64,000 bases of DNA from Chitinophagia bacterium (lineage in GTDB: Bacteria > Bacteroidota > Bacteroidia > Chitinophagales > Chitinophagaceae). Location of the stretch: contig JAJPJP010000422.1 of NCBI GenBank assembly GCA_021324175.1, forward strand, positions 20,797 to 84,796, read 5' to 3'. The stretch's first letter is position 1, and the number at the start of each line of letters is the position of its first letter. Under the pieces are notes generated by a model, which worked only from the letters and a program-made list of their open reading frames with translations, was not told the DNA's origin and did not search any database. Below are positions 41,301 to 51,474 of the stretch, piece by piece. The translations under genes were made by a program, and so were the position numbers.

Positions 41301-44300
41301 ATGGCGGGTAACTCTACATATCAGGTCTTTCAGACGAGCTCTACGGGAAGATGGCAACGGTTTAAATGGGCAGGAAGATTCATTCTTTTTTTGCTCATCA
41401 TGGGTGTTGCTGTCATTGTCATCACGCTTTCCCGGACCAACATTCCCGACCTTCCGCGATTCGCCAATGCGCAGGAAAAACAGGTTCTGCTAGATACGAA
41501 CAGCAGCTGGCTAAACAAGAAAAGCCGAATCCTAAAACAATACGACGGATTCAGAAAATATATCACAGAAAAGGAGGCTTACAAATCAGGAGCATATCCA
41601 ATTCCGCGTCGCTTTCGGAAAAAGAATGGCGTCCTTGTCCAGGCCGACTCAAGCTTTTACTCTTTTAAGAAATTTACGACCGGCATTCGTGCCGCTTTTT
41701 ATGTCAACTGGACGCCGGAGTCTTTTGTTTCGCTGCAACAAAACATCTCGCACCTGAACATGGTGATGCCCGAATGGCTTTTCCTGGACCCGAATGCGGA
41801 TACCCTGACCACTGACATTGATAAAAAAGCCTACGAAGTGATGAACAAGTCCGGTGTTAAGATTCTCCCCCTGCTTACCAATAATGCAAAGGGCGTGTTT
41901 CACGGTGAAGTGGTGCACAGGATTATTACTGACCAGAAAAAAAAGGAGCGATTGATCAACGATATTATCGCCGTCCTGAAGAAGGATAGTCTCGATGGGA
42001 TCAATATAGACTTTGAGGAATTGCAGGAAAAACAAAACGAAACCCTGGTACTGTTCGAGCGCGAACTATACCAAAAGCTACATGCGAAAGGCTTCCTGGT
42101 AACACAGGACATTGAACCATTCAATGACGATTACAATCTTTCGGAGCTGGCCAAATACAATGATTATTTATGCCTCATGGCCTATGACCAGTATTCGGAA
42201 AGTACGCAACCCGGCCCCATTTGCCACCAGAAGTGGATTGAAGCTGCCGTTGACCAGGCAGCCAGGAAGGTCCCGCCGCAAAAAATGATCCTGGCTCTCG
42301 CAGCCTTCGGCTATGACTGGAAACTTGACGCGGAACAAAAAGCGATTCCCGGCGCAGCCAGGCCCGTTAGTTACCAGGAAGCGCTCAGCATTGCCACCAG
42401 CTTTGACGCGCAGAAAGACATCGATTTTGATAACGATTCCTACAACCTGCACTTCCCTTATGGCGACGACCGGGGTGACGATCACGAAATTCACTTCACC
42501 GACGCCGCAACAACTTTCAATACCTTAAGATTCGCGGTGGAATATGGCCTGGCCGGTGTTTCACTCTGGCGTCTGGGTTCCGAAGATTCAAGAACATGGG
42601 AATTCTATGACCACGACATGGGAAAGGATAGCATTAAGCATTTTGATTTCTCTAACCTGAGTATTATCAAATCGTTCAACAAAGGTGAAGTGCCTGCATA
42701 TCATGGTGAAGGCGAAGTCCTGGATATCGTCGGTGGGCCGCTCAGCGGACGCATTACGCCTGAAGTAGACACAAGCGAATTGCTCATAAGTGAAGAACAA
42801 TATGACAGCCTGCCATCCAAGTGGGTAGCGAGGAAGTATGGAACCAAGGATAAGAAAAAACTGGTTCTCACCTTCGACGACGGTCCTGATCAAAAGTATA
42901 CGCCGCGCATCCTGGACATTCTTGCCAAAGAAAAAGTGCCTGCTGCCTTCTTTCTGGTAGGCATAAATGCCGAAAATAATATCCCGCTCGTCAAAAGGAT
43001 TTACCGTGAGGGGCATGAAATCGGGGATCACACTTTTACGCACCCGAACATCGCCAAGGTTGGACGAAAACGCGCCATCCTGGAAATGGAATCGACCCGC
43101 CTGCTGATCGAATGCATTACGGGGCATTCGACGATCATGTTCCGCGCGCCGTTTAACGCGGACTTTGAACCTCAGACCTCCGAAGAACTCGTTCCTGTGG
43201 CGATTGCCCGCCAGCTGAATTACCTGGATATCGGCGAATCGATCGATCCGCTTGATTGGGAACCGGGAGTTTCGAGTGATTCCATTGTGGATCGCGTGAT
43301 ACGAAGAAAGCGTGAAATGACCGCGCAGAACTTAAGCGGCAATATTATTCTATTGCATGATGCTGGCGGTGAAAGCCGGGAAGCCACCGTTGAAGCGCTT
43401 CCGCAGATTATCCACTATTTCAAGGCAAGAGGTTATACGTTCACGACCATAGCGGATTTGCTCGGTAAGAAAAAAGACGAACTGATGCCGCCGGTCGCCA
43501 GAGGCAGCGGTTATTTTTTGTTGCAGATCAACTATTACCTGGCCGAGTTTGGTTACTGGGGTGGAAATATTCTTTCCTCCCTGTTCATCGTTTTTATTAT
43601 TTTTTCTGTTGGACGCATCGTTGTTTTGGGCATTATTGCGACTGACGAGTATTTCCGTGAAAAAAAGAATCCGCTCACGCCGATCCCATTCAAAGACAAA
43701 TCAAAAGCTCCGCTCGTCAGCATCATCGTTCCTGCTTTTAACGAAGAAGTGAATGCCGTAAGTTCCGTGAAGAATTTGCTGCTGGTTGATTATCCCAATT
43801 TCGAGATTATTTTCGTCGACGATGGCAGCCGGGATAACACCTTTGCCAAGGTATCAGTTGCATTCAAGAATAAAGACCAGGTGAAAGTATTTACAAAGCC
43901 GAATGGCGGGAAGGCTTCGGCTCTGAATTATGGCATTTCGCGTTCTGAGGCAAACTACGTCATATGCATTGACGCCGATACAAAACTCTTGCCCGACGCC
44001 GTATCTAAACTGATGATGCATTTCCGTTGGGCCAATGTAGGCGCAGTCGCAGGAAATGTAAAAGTCGGCAACCAGGTAAACCTGCTCACTCGGTGGCAGG
44101 CGATAGAATATGTGAGTAGCCAGAACTTCGATCGTAGGGCTTTTGCGAGTTTAAACGCCATTACTGTTGTCCCCGGCGCGATTGGAGCGTTCACCAAAGA
44201 GGCACTCGAAGACGCCGGCGGGTTTACCACCGATACGCTGGCCGAAGACTGCGATCTGACCATTCGTATTCTCAGGTGCGGATATATCGTAACCAACGAA

Positions 44301-44792
44301 CCAAACGCAATTGCGCTCACGGAATCTCCCGAAACGCTTAAAATGTTTTTCAAGCAACGTTTCCGTTGGAGCTATGGAGTCATGCAAACTTTCTGGAAAA
44401 ATCGTGATATTTTATTCAACTGGAAATACAAATGGCTCGGCTGGGCCGCTTTGCCTAATATCCTGATCTTTCAGTTTATTATTCCCTCAGTCATTCCGTT
44501 GGCCGACTTCTTTATGTTCATCGGTATTTGGACAGGCAACACAGAAAAGATACTCTGGTATTACATTGTGTTTATGCTGGTGGATGCAGCTGTGGCCCTG
44601 CTGGCCTTCAGCTTTGAACGTGAGAATAAATGGAAACTGCTTTGGCTGATTCCACAGCGTCTTGTCTGGCGCTGGCTCACATGGATTGTTCTTTTCAAAT
44701 CGATACGCAGGGCGTTCAAGGGCGAGTTGCAGCACTGGGGTGTATTAAAACGCACCGGTAATGTGAAGGACATTTCGCCCGTACGGGCCTGA
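41301..44792 (+). CDS. Fusion: GH18-like domain + polysaccharide deacetylase (CE4) + membrane GT2 synthase
   Basis: DGINIDFEE (GH18), LTFDDGPD and GDHTFTHPN (NodB), VSIIVPAFNEE, DDGS, DADT, EDCDL, QRFRW (processive GT2). Confidence 0.9.
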   Translation: MAGNSTYQVFQTSSTGRWQRFKWAGRFILFLLIMGVAVIVITLSRTNIPDLPRFANAQEKQVLLDTNSSWLNKKSRILKQYDGFRKYITEKEAYKSGAYPIPRRFRKKNGVLVQADSSFYSFKKFTTGIRAAFYVNWTPESFVSLQQNISHLNMVMPEWLFLDPNADTLTTDIDKKAYEVMNKSGVKILPLLTNNAKGVFHGEVVHRIITDQKKKERLINDIIAVLKKDSLDGINIDFEELQEKQNETLVLFERELYQKLHAKGFLVTQDIEPFNDDYNLSELAKYNDYLCLMAYDQYSESTQPGPICHQKWIEAAVDQAARKVPPQKMILALAAFGYDWKLDAEQKAIPGAARPVSYQEALSIATSFDAQKDIDFDNDSYNLHFPYGDDRGDDHEIHFTDAATTFNTLRFAVEYGLAGVSLWRLGSEDSRTWEFYDHDMGKDSIKHFDFSNLSIIKSFNKGEVPAYHGEGEVLDIVGGPLSGRITPEVDTSELLISEEQYDSLPSKWVARKYGTKDKKKLVLTFDDGPDQKYTPRILDILAKEKVPAAFFLVGINAENNIPLVKRIYREGHEIGDHTFTHPNIAKVGRKRAILEMESTRLLIECITGHSTIMFRAPFNADFEPQTSEELVPVAIARQLNYLDIGESIDPLDWEPGVSSDSIVDRVIRRKREMTAQNLSGNIILLHDAGGESREATVEALPQIIHYFKARGYTFTTIADLLGKKKDELMPPVARGSGYFLLQINYYLAEFGYWGGNILSSLFIVFIIFSVGRIVVLGIIATDEYFREKKNPLTPIPFKDKSKAPLVSIIVPAFNEEVNAVSSVKNLLLVDYPNFEIIFVDDGSRDNTFAKVSVAFKNKDQVKVFTKPNGGKASALNYGISRSEANYVICIDADTKLLPDAVSKLMMHFRWANVGAVAGNVKVGNQVNLLTRWQAIEYVSSQNFDRRAFASLNAITVVPGAIGAFTKEALEDAGGFTTDTLAEDCDLTIRILRCGYIVTNEPNAIALTESPETLKMFFKQRFRWSYGVMQTFWKNRDILFNWKYKWLGWAALPNILIFQFIIPSVIPLADFFMFIGIWTGNTEKILWYYIVFMLVDAAVALLAFSFERENKWKLLWLIPQRLVWRWLTWIVLFKSIRRAFKGELQHWGVLKRTGNVKDISPVRA

Positions 44793-44865
44793 TTTATTTC
44801 GGGTAGCCGCTTCATTCTTTTTTCCTAATTTCGGGACTCGCTAATCAATAAAACATATTCGAATT

Positions 44866-46545
44866 ATGGCTGAAGTTATATTGATGCCAAGACTGAGTGA
44901 TACGATGACTGAAGGCGTGATTGCCGAATGGCACAAGAAGGTGGGTGATCCGGTGAAAAAGGGAGACCTCCTGGCCGACGTTGAAACGGATAAAGCAACA
45001 ATGGAGCTGGAAAGTTATAAGGATGGTACGTTGCTGCACCTGGGTGCCGACAAGGGCGCCAAATTGCAGGTCAATGATTTACTTGCGATCATCGGCAACC
45101 CGGGCGAAGATATTTCTTCACTTCTGAAGGCAAATAGCACCAAAACGCAGCCGGAAGCTAAAGATGCGACTCCTTCGCCAAAACCGGAAACGCCCCCTGC
45201 GCCAAAGACCGAGACCGCTCCTGCCCCGGCACCATCCGCCGATGTGTCTAAAATGGAAGAAGTGATTCTTATGCCGCGCCTCAGCGATACAATGACAGAA
45301 GGCGTCATTGCAGACTGGCACAAAAAAGTAGGTGATGACGTAAAAAAAGGAGACGTGCTTGCCGATATCGAAACAGACAAGGCAACCATGGAACTTGAAA
45401 GCTATAAAACGGGGAAACTTTTATATATAGGCGCTCAGAAAGGTGACAAAATTGCTGTAAACGATTTGCTCGCCATCATTGGAGATGATAAAAAAGTTGA
45501 TGTGCAAAAGATCGTTCAACTGGCTTCCGGAAACAAGGCACAGGCAGCGGCCCCGGCACCCGTCACGCCTCGTGCACAAGGTCCGCAACAGCAACAGGCA
45601 TCGCCAACTCCCGCTCCCGCAGCACCCGCAGAATCCCCAGGCGAAATGCAACATTCAGTCAATGGCGACGGCAGAATCAAAGCGTCCCCGCTGGCAAAAA
45701 AATTGGCGCAGGAAAAGGGGATCGATATTTCCAAAGTTCCCGGATCAGGCGATGGTGGGCGAATTATAAAAAGCGATATCGATAACTACAGACCCGCTGC
45801 GGCTGCCGCCAGTGCTGCGCCTGGTGCAATCAAACCGACGGTACCCACGGCTCCGGTCGGCCAGGTCAGCTTTGATGAAGTCCCCATTTCGCAGATGAGA
45901 AAAGTGATTGCGAAGCGTCTGGTGGAGAGTAAATTTTCTGCTCCTCATTTTTATCTCACCATGTCGATTGACATGGACAAGGCCGTCGATGGCAGGGCCA
46001 GACTCAACGAAGTGTCAGCCGTCAAAATCTCATTTAACGATATCGTGCTAAAGGCAGTCGCCGTTGCGCTCAGGCAGCACCCCGCCGTCAATAGCAGCTG
46101 GCTTGGTGACAAGATCCGCTTCAACCACCATATCAATATTGGCGTAGCCGTTGCAGTGGAAGACGGTTTATTGGTTCCTGTCGTACGATTCGCCGATGCC
46201 AAATCGCTTGCCCAGATTGCAATAGAAGTAAAAGACCTGGCCCAAAGGGCTAAGAGCAAAAAACTCCAACCTGCAGAATGGGAAGGAAGCACATTCACGA
46301 TTTCGAATCTAGGCATGTTTGGGATAGAAGAATTCACAGCCATCATCAATCCCCCTGATTCCTGCATATTGGCGGTAAGTGCCATACAGCAGGTGCCTGT
46401 TGTCAGAAACGGCGCAGTCGTTCCTGGCAATGTCATGAAAGTTACGCTCAGTTGCGACCACCGGGTAGTGGATGGTGCGACCGGCTCCGCTTTCCTGCAG
46501 ACGCTTAAGTCCCTGCTTGAAGAACCATTGAGGATGCTTATTTAG
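44866..46545 (+). CDS. Dihydrolipoamide acetyltransferase (E2) with two lipoyl domains
   Basis: Two ETDKATMELESYK lipoyl motifs, Pro/Ala linkers, peripheral binding domain, catalytic SCDHRVVDGATG. Confidence 0.94.
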   Translation: MAEVILMPRLSDTMTEGVIAEWHKKVGDPVKKGDLLADVETDKATMELESYKDGTLLHLGADKGAKLQVNDLLAIIGNPGEDISSLLKANSTKTQPEAKDATPSPKPETPPAPKTETAPAPAPSADVSKMEEVILMPRLSDTMTEGVIADWHKKVGDDVKKGDVLADIETDKATMELESYKTGKLLYIGAQKGDKIAVNDLLAIIGDDKKVDVQKIVQLASGNKAQAAAPAPVTPRAQGPQQQQASPTPAPAAPAESPGEMQHSVNGDGRIKASPLAKKLAQEKGIDISKVPGSGDGGRIIKSDIDNYRPAAAAASAAPGAIKPTVPTAPVGQVSFDEVPISQMRKVIAKRLVESKFSAPHFYLTMSIDMDKAVDGRARLNEVSAVKISFNDIVLKAVAVALRQHPAVNSSWLGDKIRFNHHINIGVAVAVEDGLLVPVVRFADAKSLAQIAIEVKDLAQRAKSKKLQPAEWEGSTFTISNLGMFGIEEFTAIINPPDSCILAVSAIQQVPVVRNGAVVPGNVMKVTLSCDHRVVDGATGSAFLQTLKSLLEEPLRMLI

Positions 46546-46588
46546 CTGAACGCAGGACGCGTGTAGGAGTATTTGTGTAACTTGATGG

Positions 46589-47443
46589 ATGTTCCAAACC
46601 TCGACCCTGCAACTACTCAGGTTTCATTTTTCCTTTTTCCTGATGCCTGTCTATTGGTTCGCACTGGGACAGATAAAACACGTTGACATTTTTGCCGCCG
46701 TATTAATATTTATCATTCTCCATATGCTTGTGTATCCGGCAAGCAACGGATACAACAGTTACATGGATCGCGATGAGACATCCATCGGCGGTCTTAAAAA
46801 CCCGGCACAGCCTACCAGGCAACTATTTTACGTGACGCTGTTGATGGATTTGGCAGCGCTTGCGTTGAGTTTTTTTATCAGCATCATTTTCGTCTTGGGG
46901 ATTTTTACGTATATACTTGCATCAAGGGCATATAGTTACCGTGGAATCAGATTGAAAAAGTATCCGGTCGCTGGCTACCTGACCGTAGTCTTTTTTCAGG
47001 GCGCTGTTGTTTTTTTCCTAGTCTGCCATGGAGCTTCGGTGGGTAGGAGCCTGGATTTTCCGGTGTGGTGCGCCATTGGGGCTTCGCTACTGATCGGAGG
47101 GTTCTACCCGCTGACGCAAATATATCAGCATAAGGCAGACCTAAACGATCAAGTGAAAACCATCAGCTATTTGCTGGGATACAGGGGAACTTTCATTTTT
47201 TGCGCTATGGTATATACCGGGGCATTTGCAATTCTTGCTGGTTATTTTAATTATTCAAACCAGGAAAGTCGTTTCCTGGTTTTCGCGGTTTCAATGCTAC
47301 CTGTCATCATCTACTTTATAAAATGGGCATTATCTGTCTGGAAAGATATGACTGAAGCCAACTTTGCAAATACCATGCGCATGAACTATCTGGCTTCGAT
47401 CTGTACCAACATTGGCTTTATTGTTGTGCTTTTAACAAGGTAA
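46589..47443 (+). CDS. UbiA-family prenyltransferase-like membrane protein
   Basis: Multi-TM; NGYNSYMDRDETSIGG and YQHKADLNDQVKT acidic motifs; sits 5' of T3PKS. Confidence 0.75.
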   Translation: MFQTSTLQLLRFHFSFFLMPVYWFALGQIKHVDIFAAVLIFIILHMLVYPASNGYNSYMDRDETSIGGLKNPAQPTRQLFYVTLLMDLAALALSFFISIIFVLGIFTYILASRAYSYRGIRLKKYPVAGYLTVVFFQGAVVFFLVCHGASVGRSLDFPVWCAIGASLLIGGFYPLTQIYQHKADLNDQVKTISYLLGYRGTFIFCAMVYTGAFAILAGYFNYSNQESRFLVFAVSMLPVIIYFIKWALSVWKDMTEANFANTMRMNYLASICTNIGFIVVLLTR

Positions 47444-47465
47444 GAACATCAAATAAAAAGATCAA

Positions 47466-48554
47466 TTGAGTAAAATAATTTCTATTGGAACGGCAAATCC
47501 CCCTTACCGCCATGAACAGCGGGAGATACTGAAATTCATGCAAAATGTATTTGCCCTAAATGATTCGGACGCCAGGAAAATCGGATTTCTTTACAGGCAA
47601 AGCGGAATTGAAACTCGCTACTCCGTGATCGCGGACTACAGCAGAAATATCAATGATTGGAAATTTTACCCGAAAACAGAGAACCTGGAACCATTCCCTT
47701 CGCTCGAGCAGAGGATGACCTGGTTTGCTAAATATGCTGCACCATTATCTGTGGATGCCATTCGTCGATGCATCAATAAGAAAATTCGTTCTGAAGAAAT
47801 TACACATCTGATTACTGTAAGTTGCACCGGCATGAGTGCACCCGGTCTCGATCTGCAAATAATCGAGTTGATGCAACTTCAAAAAAATATATTTCGTACG
47901 TCGATAAATTTCATGGGCTGTTATGCGGCGATCCATGCGCTAAAATTGGCGAATTCCATTGCCATCTCCGAACCGGAAGCCAGGATCCTGATCGTTTGCA
48001 CAGAACTGTGCACGCTGCATTTCCAGTATGAGCCTTCCATGGACAATATTTCTTCCAGTCTTCTATTTTCTGATGGTTCCGCAGCCGTTCTGGTAGTCAA
48101 TGACGGCGATCCTGCAAAAGGGTTGAGGCTGGAGAGCTTTCACGCCGAAATCCAGTCGAAAGGGAAAAAAGACATGGCTTGGGAACTTTCCTCCACTGGA
48201 TTTCTCATGACCCTGAGCAACTATATCCCAGAGCTTATCCAGGAGGATTTCAAGGCCTTTACAATGAACGCGCTCTCAAAAGCCAGCCTGGCTCCTTCCA
48301 GCATCAGCCACTGGTGTATTCATCCGGGAGGAAAAAGAATACTCGATGTGGTCGGCAACAGCCTCGGAGTTAGCGATAAACTCGGCCTGTGTTATGACGT
48401 CCTCCGGCTTTTCGGCAACATGTCTTCCGCCACTATTCTATTCGTGCTGGAAAAAATATTGTCGGAAATCGAACACTCAAAGCGCAACCGGGTTTTTGCC
48501 GCGGGGTTTGGGCCCGGGCTGACCTTAGAAAGCTTCATTGCTGAAGCATGCTAA
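47466..48554 (+). CDS. Type III polyketide synthase (chalcone/stilbene synthase family)
   Basis: Catalytic Cys (VSCTGMSAPGLD), His (WCIHPGGKRILD), Asn (LFGNMSSATILFVLE); TTG start. Confidence 0.93.
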   Translation: MSKIISIGTANPPYRHEQREILKFMQNVFALNDSDARKIGFLYRQSGIETRYSVIADYSRNINDWKFYPKTENLEPFPSLEQRMTWFAKYAAPLSVDAIRRCINKKIRSEEITHLITVSCTGMSAPGLDLQIIELMQLQKNIFRTSINFMGCYAAIHALKLANSIAISEPEARILIVCTELCTLHFQYEPSMDNISSSLLFSDGSAAVLVVNDGDPAKGLRLESFHAEIQSKGKKDMAWELSSTGFLMTLSNYIPELIQEDFKAFTMNALSKASLAPSSISHWCIHPGGKRILDVVGNSLGVSDKLGLCYDVLRLFGNMSSATILFVLEKILSEIEHSKRNRVFAAGFGPGLTLESFIAEAC

Positions 48555-49303
48555 GCTCACAATCAAAATCTATGGACCTCACTTTTCGCTCCGATAAAAA
48601 AGAGCTTCTCGACTCCGATGGAATTCCGTTTGATGCCATCAGGGCAAACATGGAAGAACTCGATCTAATCAACAGTCGGCTGGGCGGCCATAGGACAACA
48701 ATCAATGGTTTTAAGCAACTATTGAAAAATCAAAAGGAAGTGGTTGTTTGCGAAATCGGTTGCGGCGGCGGAGATAACCTGATGGCAATCCATCGGTGGT
48801 GCAAAAGAAGAGGTATTGCTGCCCGTTTTATTGGCATCGATATCAATCCTGATTGCGTTGCGATAGCCAGGGCGGCATGCGATCTGTCAAACTTTATATT
48901 CATAGCTTCGGATTACAGGCAGATCAATTTCGATAAAGACAGACCCGATATCATCTTTTCATCATTATTTTGCCACCATTTCAGTCACGATGAACTGGTG
49001 TACATGATGCAATGGATGATAGAGAATTCATCGAAAGGTATTTTTATTAATGATCTCCACCGTCATGCCATCGCCTATTATTCGATTTTTTGGCTGACAA
49101 GAGCTTTTTCAAACTCGTACCTGGTGAAAAATGACGCGCCGCTCTCAGTTTTGAGGGGATTTAGAAGAAAAGAATGGCTCGAAATCCTGGGCGATGCGGG
49201 GTTCACGCCACAAGAGCTCAGTTGGCGCTGGGCATTCAGGTGGCTTATCGTGATTAGGAAGAAAAGTACGGATTGTAATGGACCTGGAACAGGAAACATA
49301 TGA
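48548..49303 (+). CDS. SAM-dependent methyltransferase
   Basis: Motif I VVCEIGCGGGDNL, FIGIDINPDCVAIA; overlaps T3PKS stop. Confidence 0.88.
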   Translation: MLSSQSKSMDLTFRSDKKELLDSDGIPFDAIRANMEELDLINSRLGGHRTTINGFKQLLKNQKEVVVCEIGCGGGDNLMAIHRWCKRRGIAARFIGIDINPDCVAIARAACDLSNFIFIASDYRQINFDKDRPDIIFSSLFCHHFSHDELVYMMQWMIENSSKGIFINDLHRHAIAYYSIFWLTRAFSNSYLVKNDAPLSVLRGFRRKEWLEILGDAGFTPQELSWRWAFRWLIVIRKKSTDCNGPGTGNI

Positions 49304-50420
49304 TGTGGGCCTTGTCGGCGGCGGCCTGGCAGGGCTTGCACTGTCGATTCTTTTGGCCAGGTCGGGTTACCGGGTTGCACTATTCGAAAAAGAAAAATAT
49401 CCCTTCCATAAGGTTTGCGGTGAATACATCAGCTTTGAAAGCTGGAATTTTTTGGAAGATTTAGGCATCCCGTTAAGCGACTGGAATCTGCCCGTCATCC
49501 GGCGGCTGCTCGTGTCCGCACCCAATGGGAACCATCTGGAGCAGGATCTTCCGCTTGGTGGATTCGGGTTGAGCAGGTACAGGCTTGATGCTTTTCTTGC
49601 GGAACTGGCAAAAAAAGCCGGCGTCGTTTTCTTTGAGCAGACACGCGTCAACGATGTTGTCCGTGAAGGAAATTCATTCAACATCCATCATGCTGCGGGG
49701 CTAAGCTATGCGAAAATAGTCTGCGGTACATTTGGAAAGCGCAGCAACCTCGACGTCAAATGGAAACGTGAAAATCACCAGGCTAAGAAAAGCAAGCTCG
49801 ACAACTATGTAGGCGTCAAATACCATATTCTTGCTGACCAGCCGGAAGATCTCATTGTCCTCCATAATTTTCAAAATGGCTATTGCGGCCTTTCACAAAT
49901 AGAAGACGGGAAACATTGTCTTTGTTACCTGACTTCTGCAGATAATCTGGCCAAATGCGGAAATTCGATAGCACAAATGGAATCTGATATTTTGCGAAAA
50001 AACCCCTTCATCGATAAAATTTTTACCACTGCCAATTTTATCTTCAGAAACCCTGTCACTATTTCCCAAATAAGCTTTGCAAAAAAAGATCAGGTCGGGA
50101 ATCACATTCTTTTTGTTGGTGACGCCGCTGGAATGATCACGCCTCTTTGTGGGAATGGCATGAGCATGGCCCTTCATGGCGCGAAAATCGCTTTTGATTG
50201 CATGCTTCCTTACCTGCAAGGCAAACTAAGCCGTGAACAGATGGAAGCAGGATATTCCCGCCAATGGCATAAGATTTTTGCTGTCCGCCTGCGAACAGGA
50301 AGGGTCATTCAAAGGTTTTTCGGAGACGAGACTTTTTCAAATATTCTTATTGGCACAGTTAAGCCTTTCCCACGATTTTTTTCTTTCCTGGTTAGGAAGA
50401 CACATGGCGGGGCATTTTAG
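49278..50420 (+). CDS. FAD-dependent oxidoreductase (geranylgeranyl reductase/hydroxylase-like)
   Basis: VGGGLAGLALSILLARSGYRVALFEKEKYPFHKVCGEY; GDAAGMITPLCGNGMSMALHGA; overlaps the methyltransferase ORF. Confidence 0.88.
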   Translation: MDLEQETYDVGLVGGGLAGLALSILLARSGYRVALFEKEKYPFHKVCGEYISFESWNFLEDLGIPLSDWNLPVIRRLLVSAPNGNHLEQDLPLGGFGLSRYRLDAFLAELAKKAGVVFFEQTRVNDVVREGNSFNIHHAAGLSYAKIVCGTFGKRSNLDVKWKRENHQAKKSKLDNYVGVKYHILADQPEDLIVLHNFQNGYCGLSQIEDGKHCLCYLTSADNLAKCGNSIAQMESDILRKNPFIDKIFTTANFIFRNPVTISQISFAKKDQVGNHILFVGDAAGMITPLCGNGMSMALHGAKIAFDCMLPYLQGKLSREQMEAGYSRQWHKIFAVRLRTGRVIQRFFGDETFSNILIGTVKPFPRFFSFLVRKTHGGAF

Positions 50421-50672
50421 TATTTTGCGGAATTTGACACTTTAGCTAATCAAAAGCAACGCAGCCTAAAGGCCATAACAAACTACGATTCGAACGAATA
50501 AGGTGAACAGAACAAAGTATGCGCGCCGGACTTGCAGAAACTTATCAAAAGTCGTAGTTTACAAGACTTCAGAAAATCAACCGTTAACGTCAGGACTAAA
50601 CCAGCCCATTTTGTTCAAGCTGGAACAGACACAAAAATTGAACTTCGTTTTGCCTAAAACGTTATACCTGTT

Positions 50673-51044
50673 ATGAATGATTCAAAGAAAAAGACACTGG
50701 TGATCGGGGCCTCGCCCAATCCGCAACGATACAGCTTTCTTGCTGTGAACAACCTTCGGGAGCATCAGCATCCGGTTGTTGCCATTGGCCGGCGGCAATC
50801 GACGGTCGCTGATGTAAATATTGTGACTGCCAGGGAAAACTTCAAAGACGTCGATACGGTAACGATCTACCTCAATCCCGCAAATCAAAAAGAATATTAC
50901 AACTACATTTTATCCCTTCATCCGAAGCGAATCATCTTTAACCCGGGAGCAGAGAATAAAGAATTGTACGATCTGGCCAAAGCCAATGGCATCAAACCTT
51001 TAGAAGCTTGCACCTTGGTGTTATTGAGTACAAATCAATTTTAA
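50673..51044 (+). CDS. CoA-binding domain protein (YccU-like)
   Basis: TLVIGASPNPQRYSFLAVNNLREHQHPVVAIGRR; 123 aa. Confidence 0.8.
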   Translation: MNDSKKKTLVIGASPNPQRYSFLAVNNLREHQHPVVAIGRRQSTVADVNIVTARENFKDVDTVTIYLNPANQKEYYNYILSLHPKRIIFNPGAENKELYDLAKANGIKPLEACTLVLLSTNQF

Positions 51045-51401
51045 ATACAATATTTCACTTAGCTCTTCGTTTAATATTAAGAACGATATTCAGCTTATCC
51101 TTAGAATAAATTCCAAGACTATCCCATGACGAACAGGCATTTTTCGCCGGCCGCAGCCAGCCATATTTTTTGGGCTGTAACAAAACACCTCAGTTCCTAC
51201 TTACGAACAGTTTCTTTTTCGATCCAGGCCAGACTGGAATTTTGTCATTCGTTTCACGCTATTTTACTGCCGTTGCTATCGTCTTCGTTCACCACTATAA
51301 CACCGAAGCCTAAACGTTTTTTTGTACCCGGATTTAATCCAAAACCCTAAATCTTATGATCGATCTGTACCCATGAAAACACCCTTAACCTTGGATCACA
51401 G

Positions 51402-51474
51402 CCGGCAAAAATCATAAAACGCTAACATGCGTCATTTTGCCGGTAACGGGTTTTTCGTTAAATTCGAAAAACCC
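51402..51474 (+). promoter_or_regulatory. Two consecutive hairpins immediately upstream of ykuK-like gene
   Basis: CCGGCAAAA/TTTTGCCGG (51402-51410/51435-51443) with nested ACGC/GCGT, then GGGTTTTTCG/CGAAAAACCC (51448-51457/51465-51474). Confidence 0.6.

Noticed and set aside
44777-44788. Perfect 12-bp palindrome GCCCGTACGGGC at the end of the GH18-CE4-GT2 ORF
   Set aside because: No loop, lies in coding sequence and no T-tract; not called as terminator or operator.
51126-51350. 74-aa ORF in the gap before the ykuK-like gene
   Set aside because: No recognisable features, low-complexity-like composition; region treated as non-coding.
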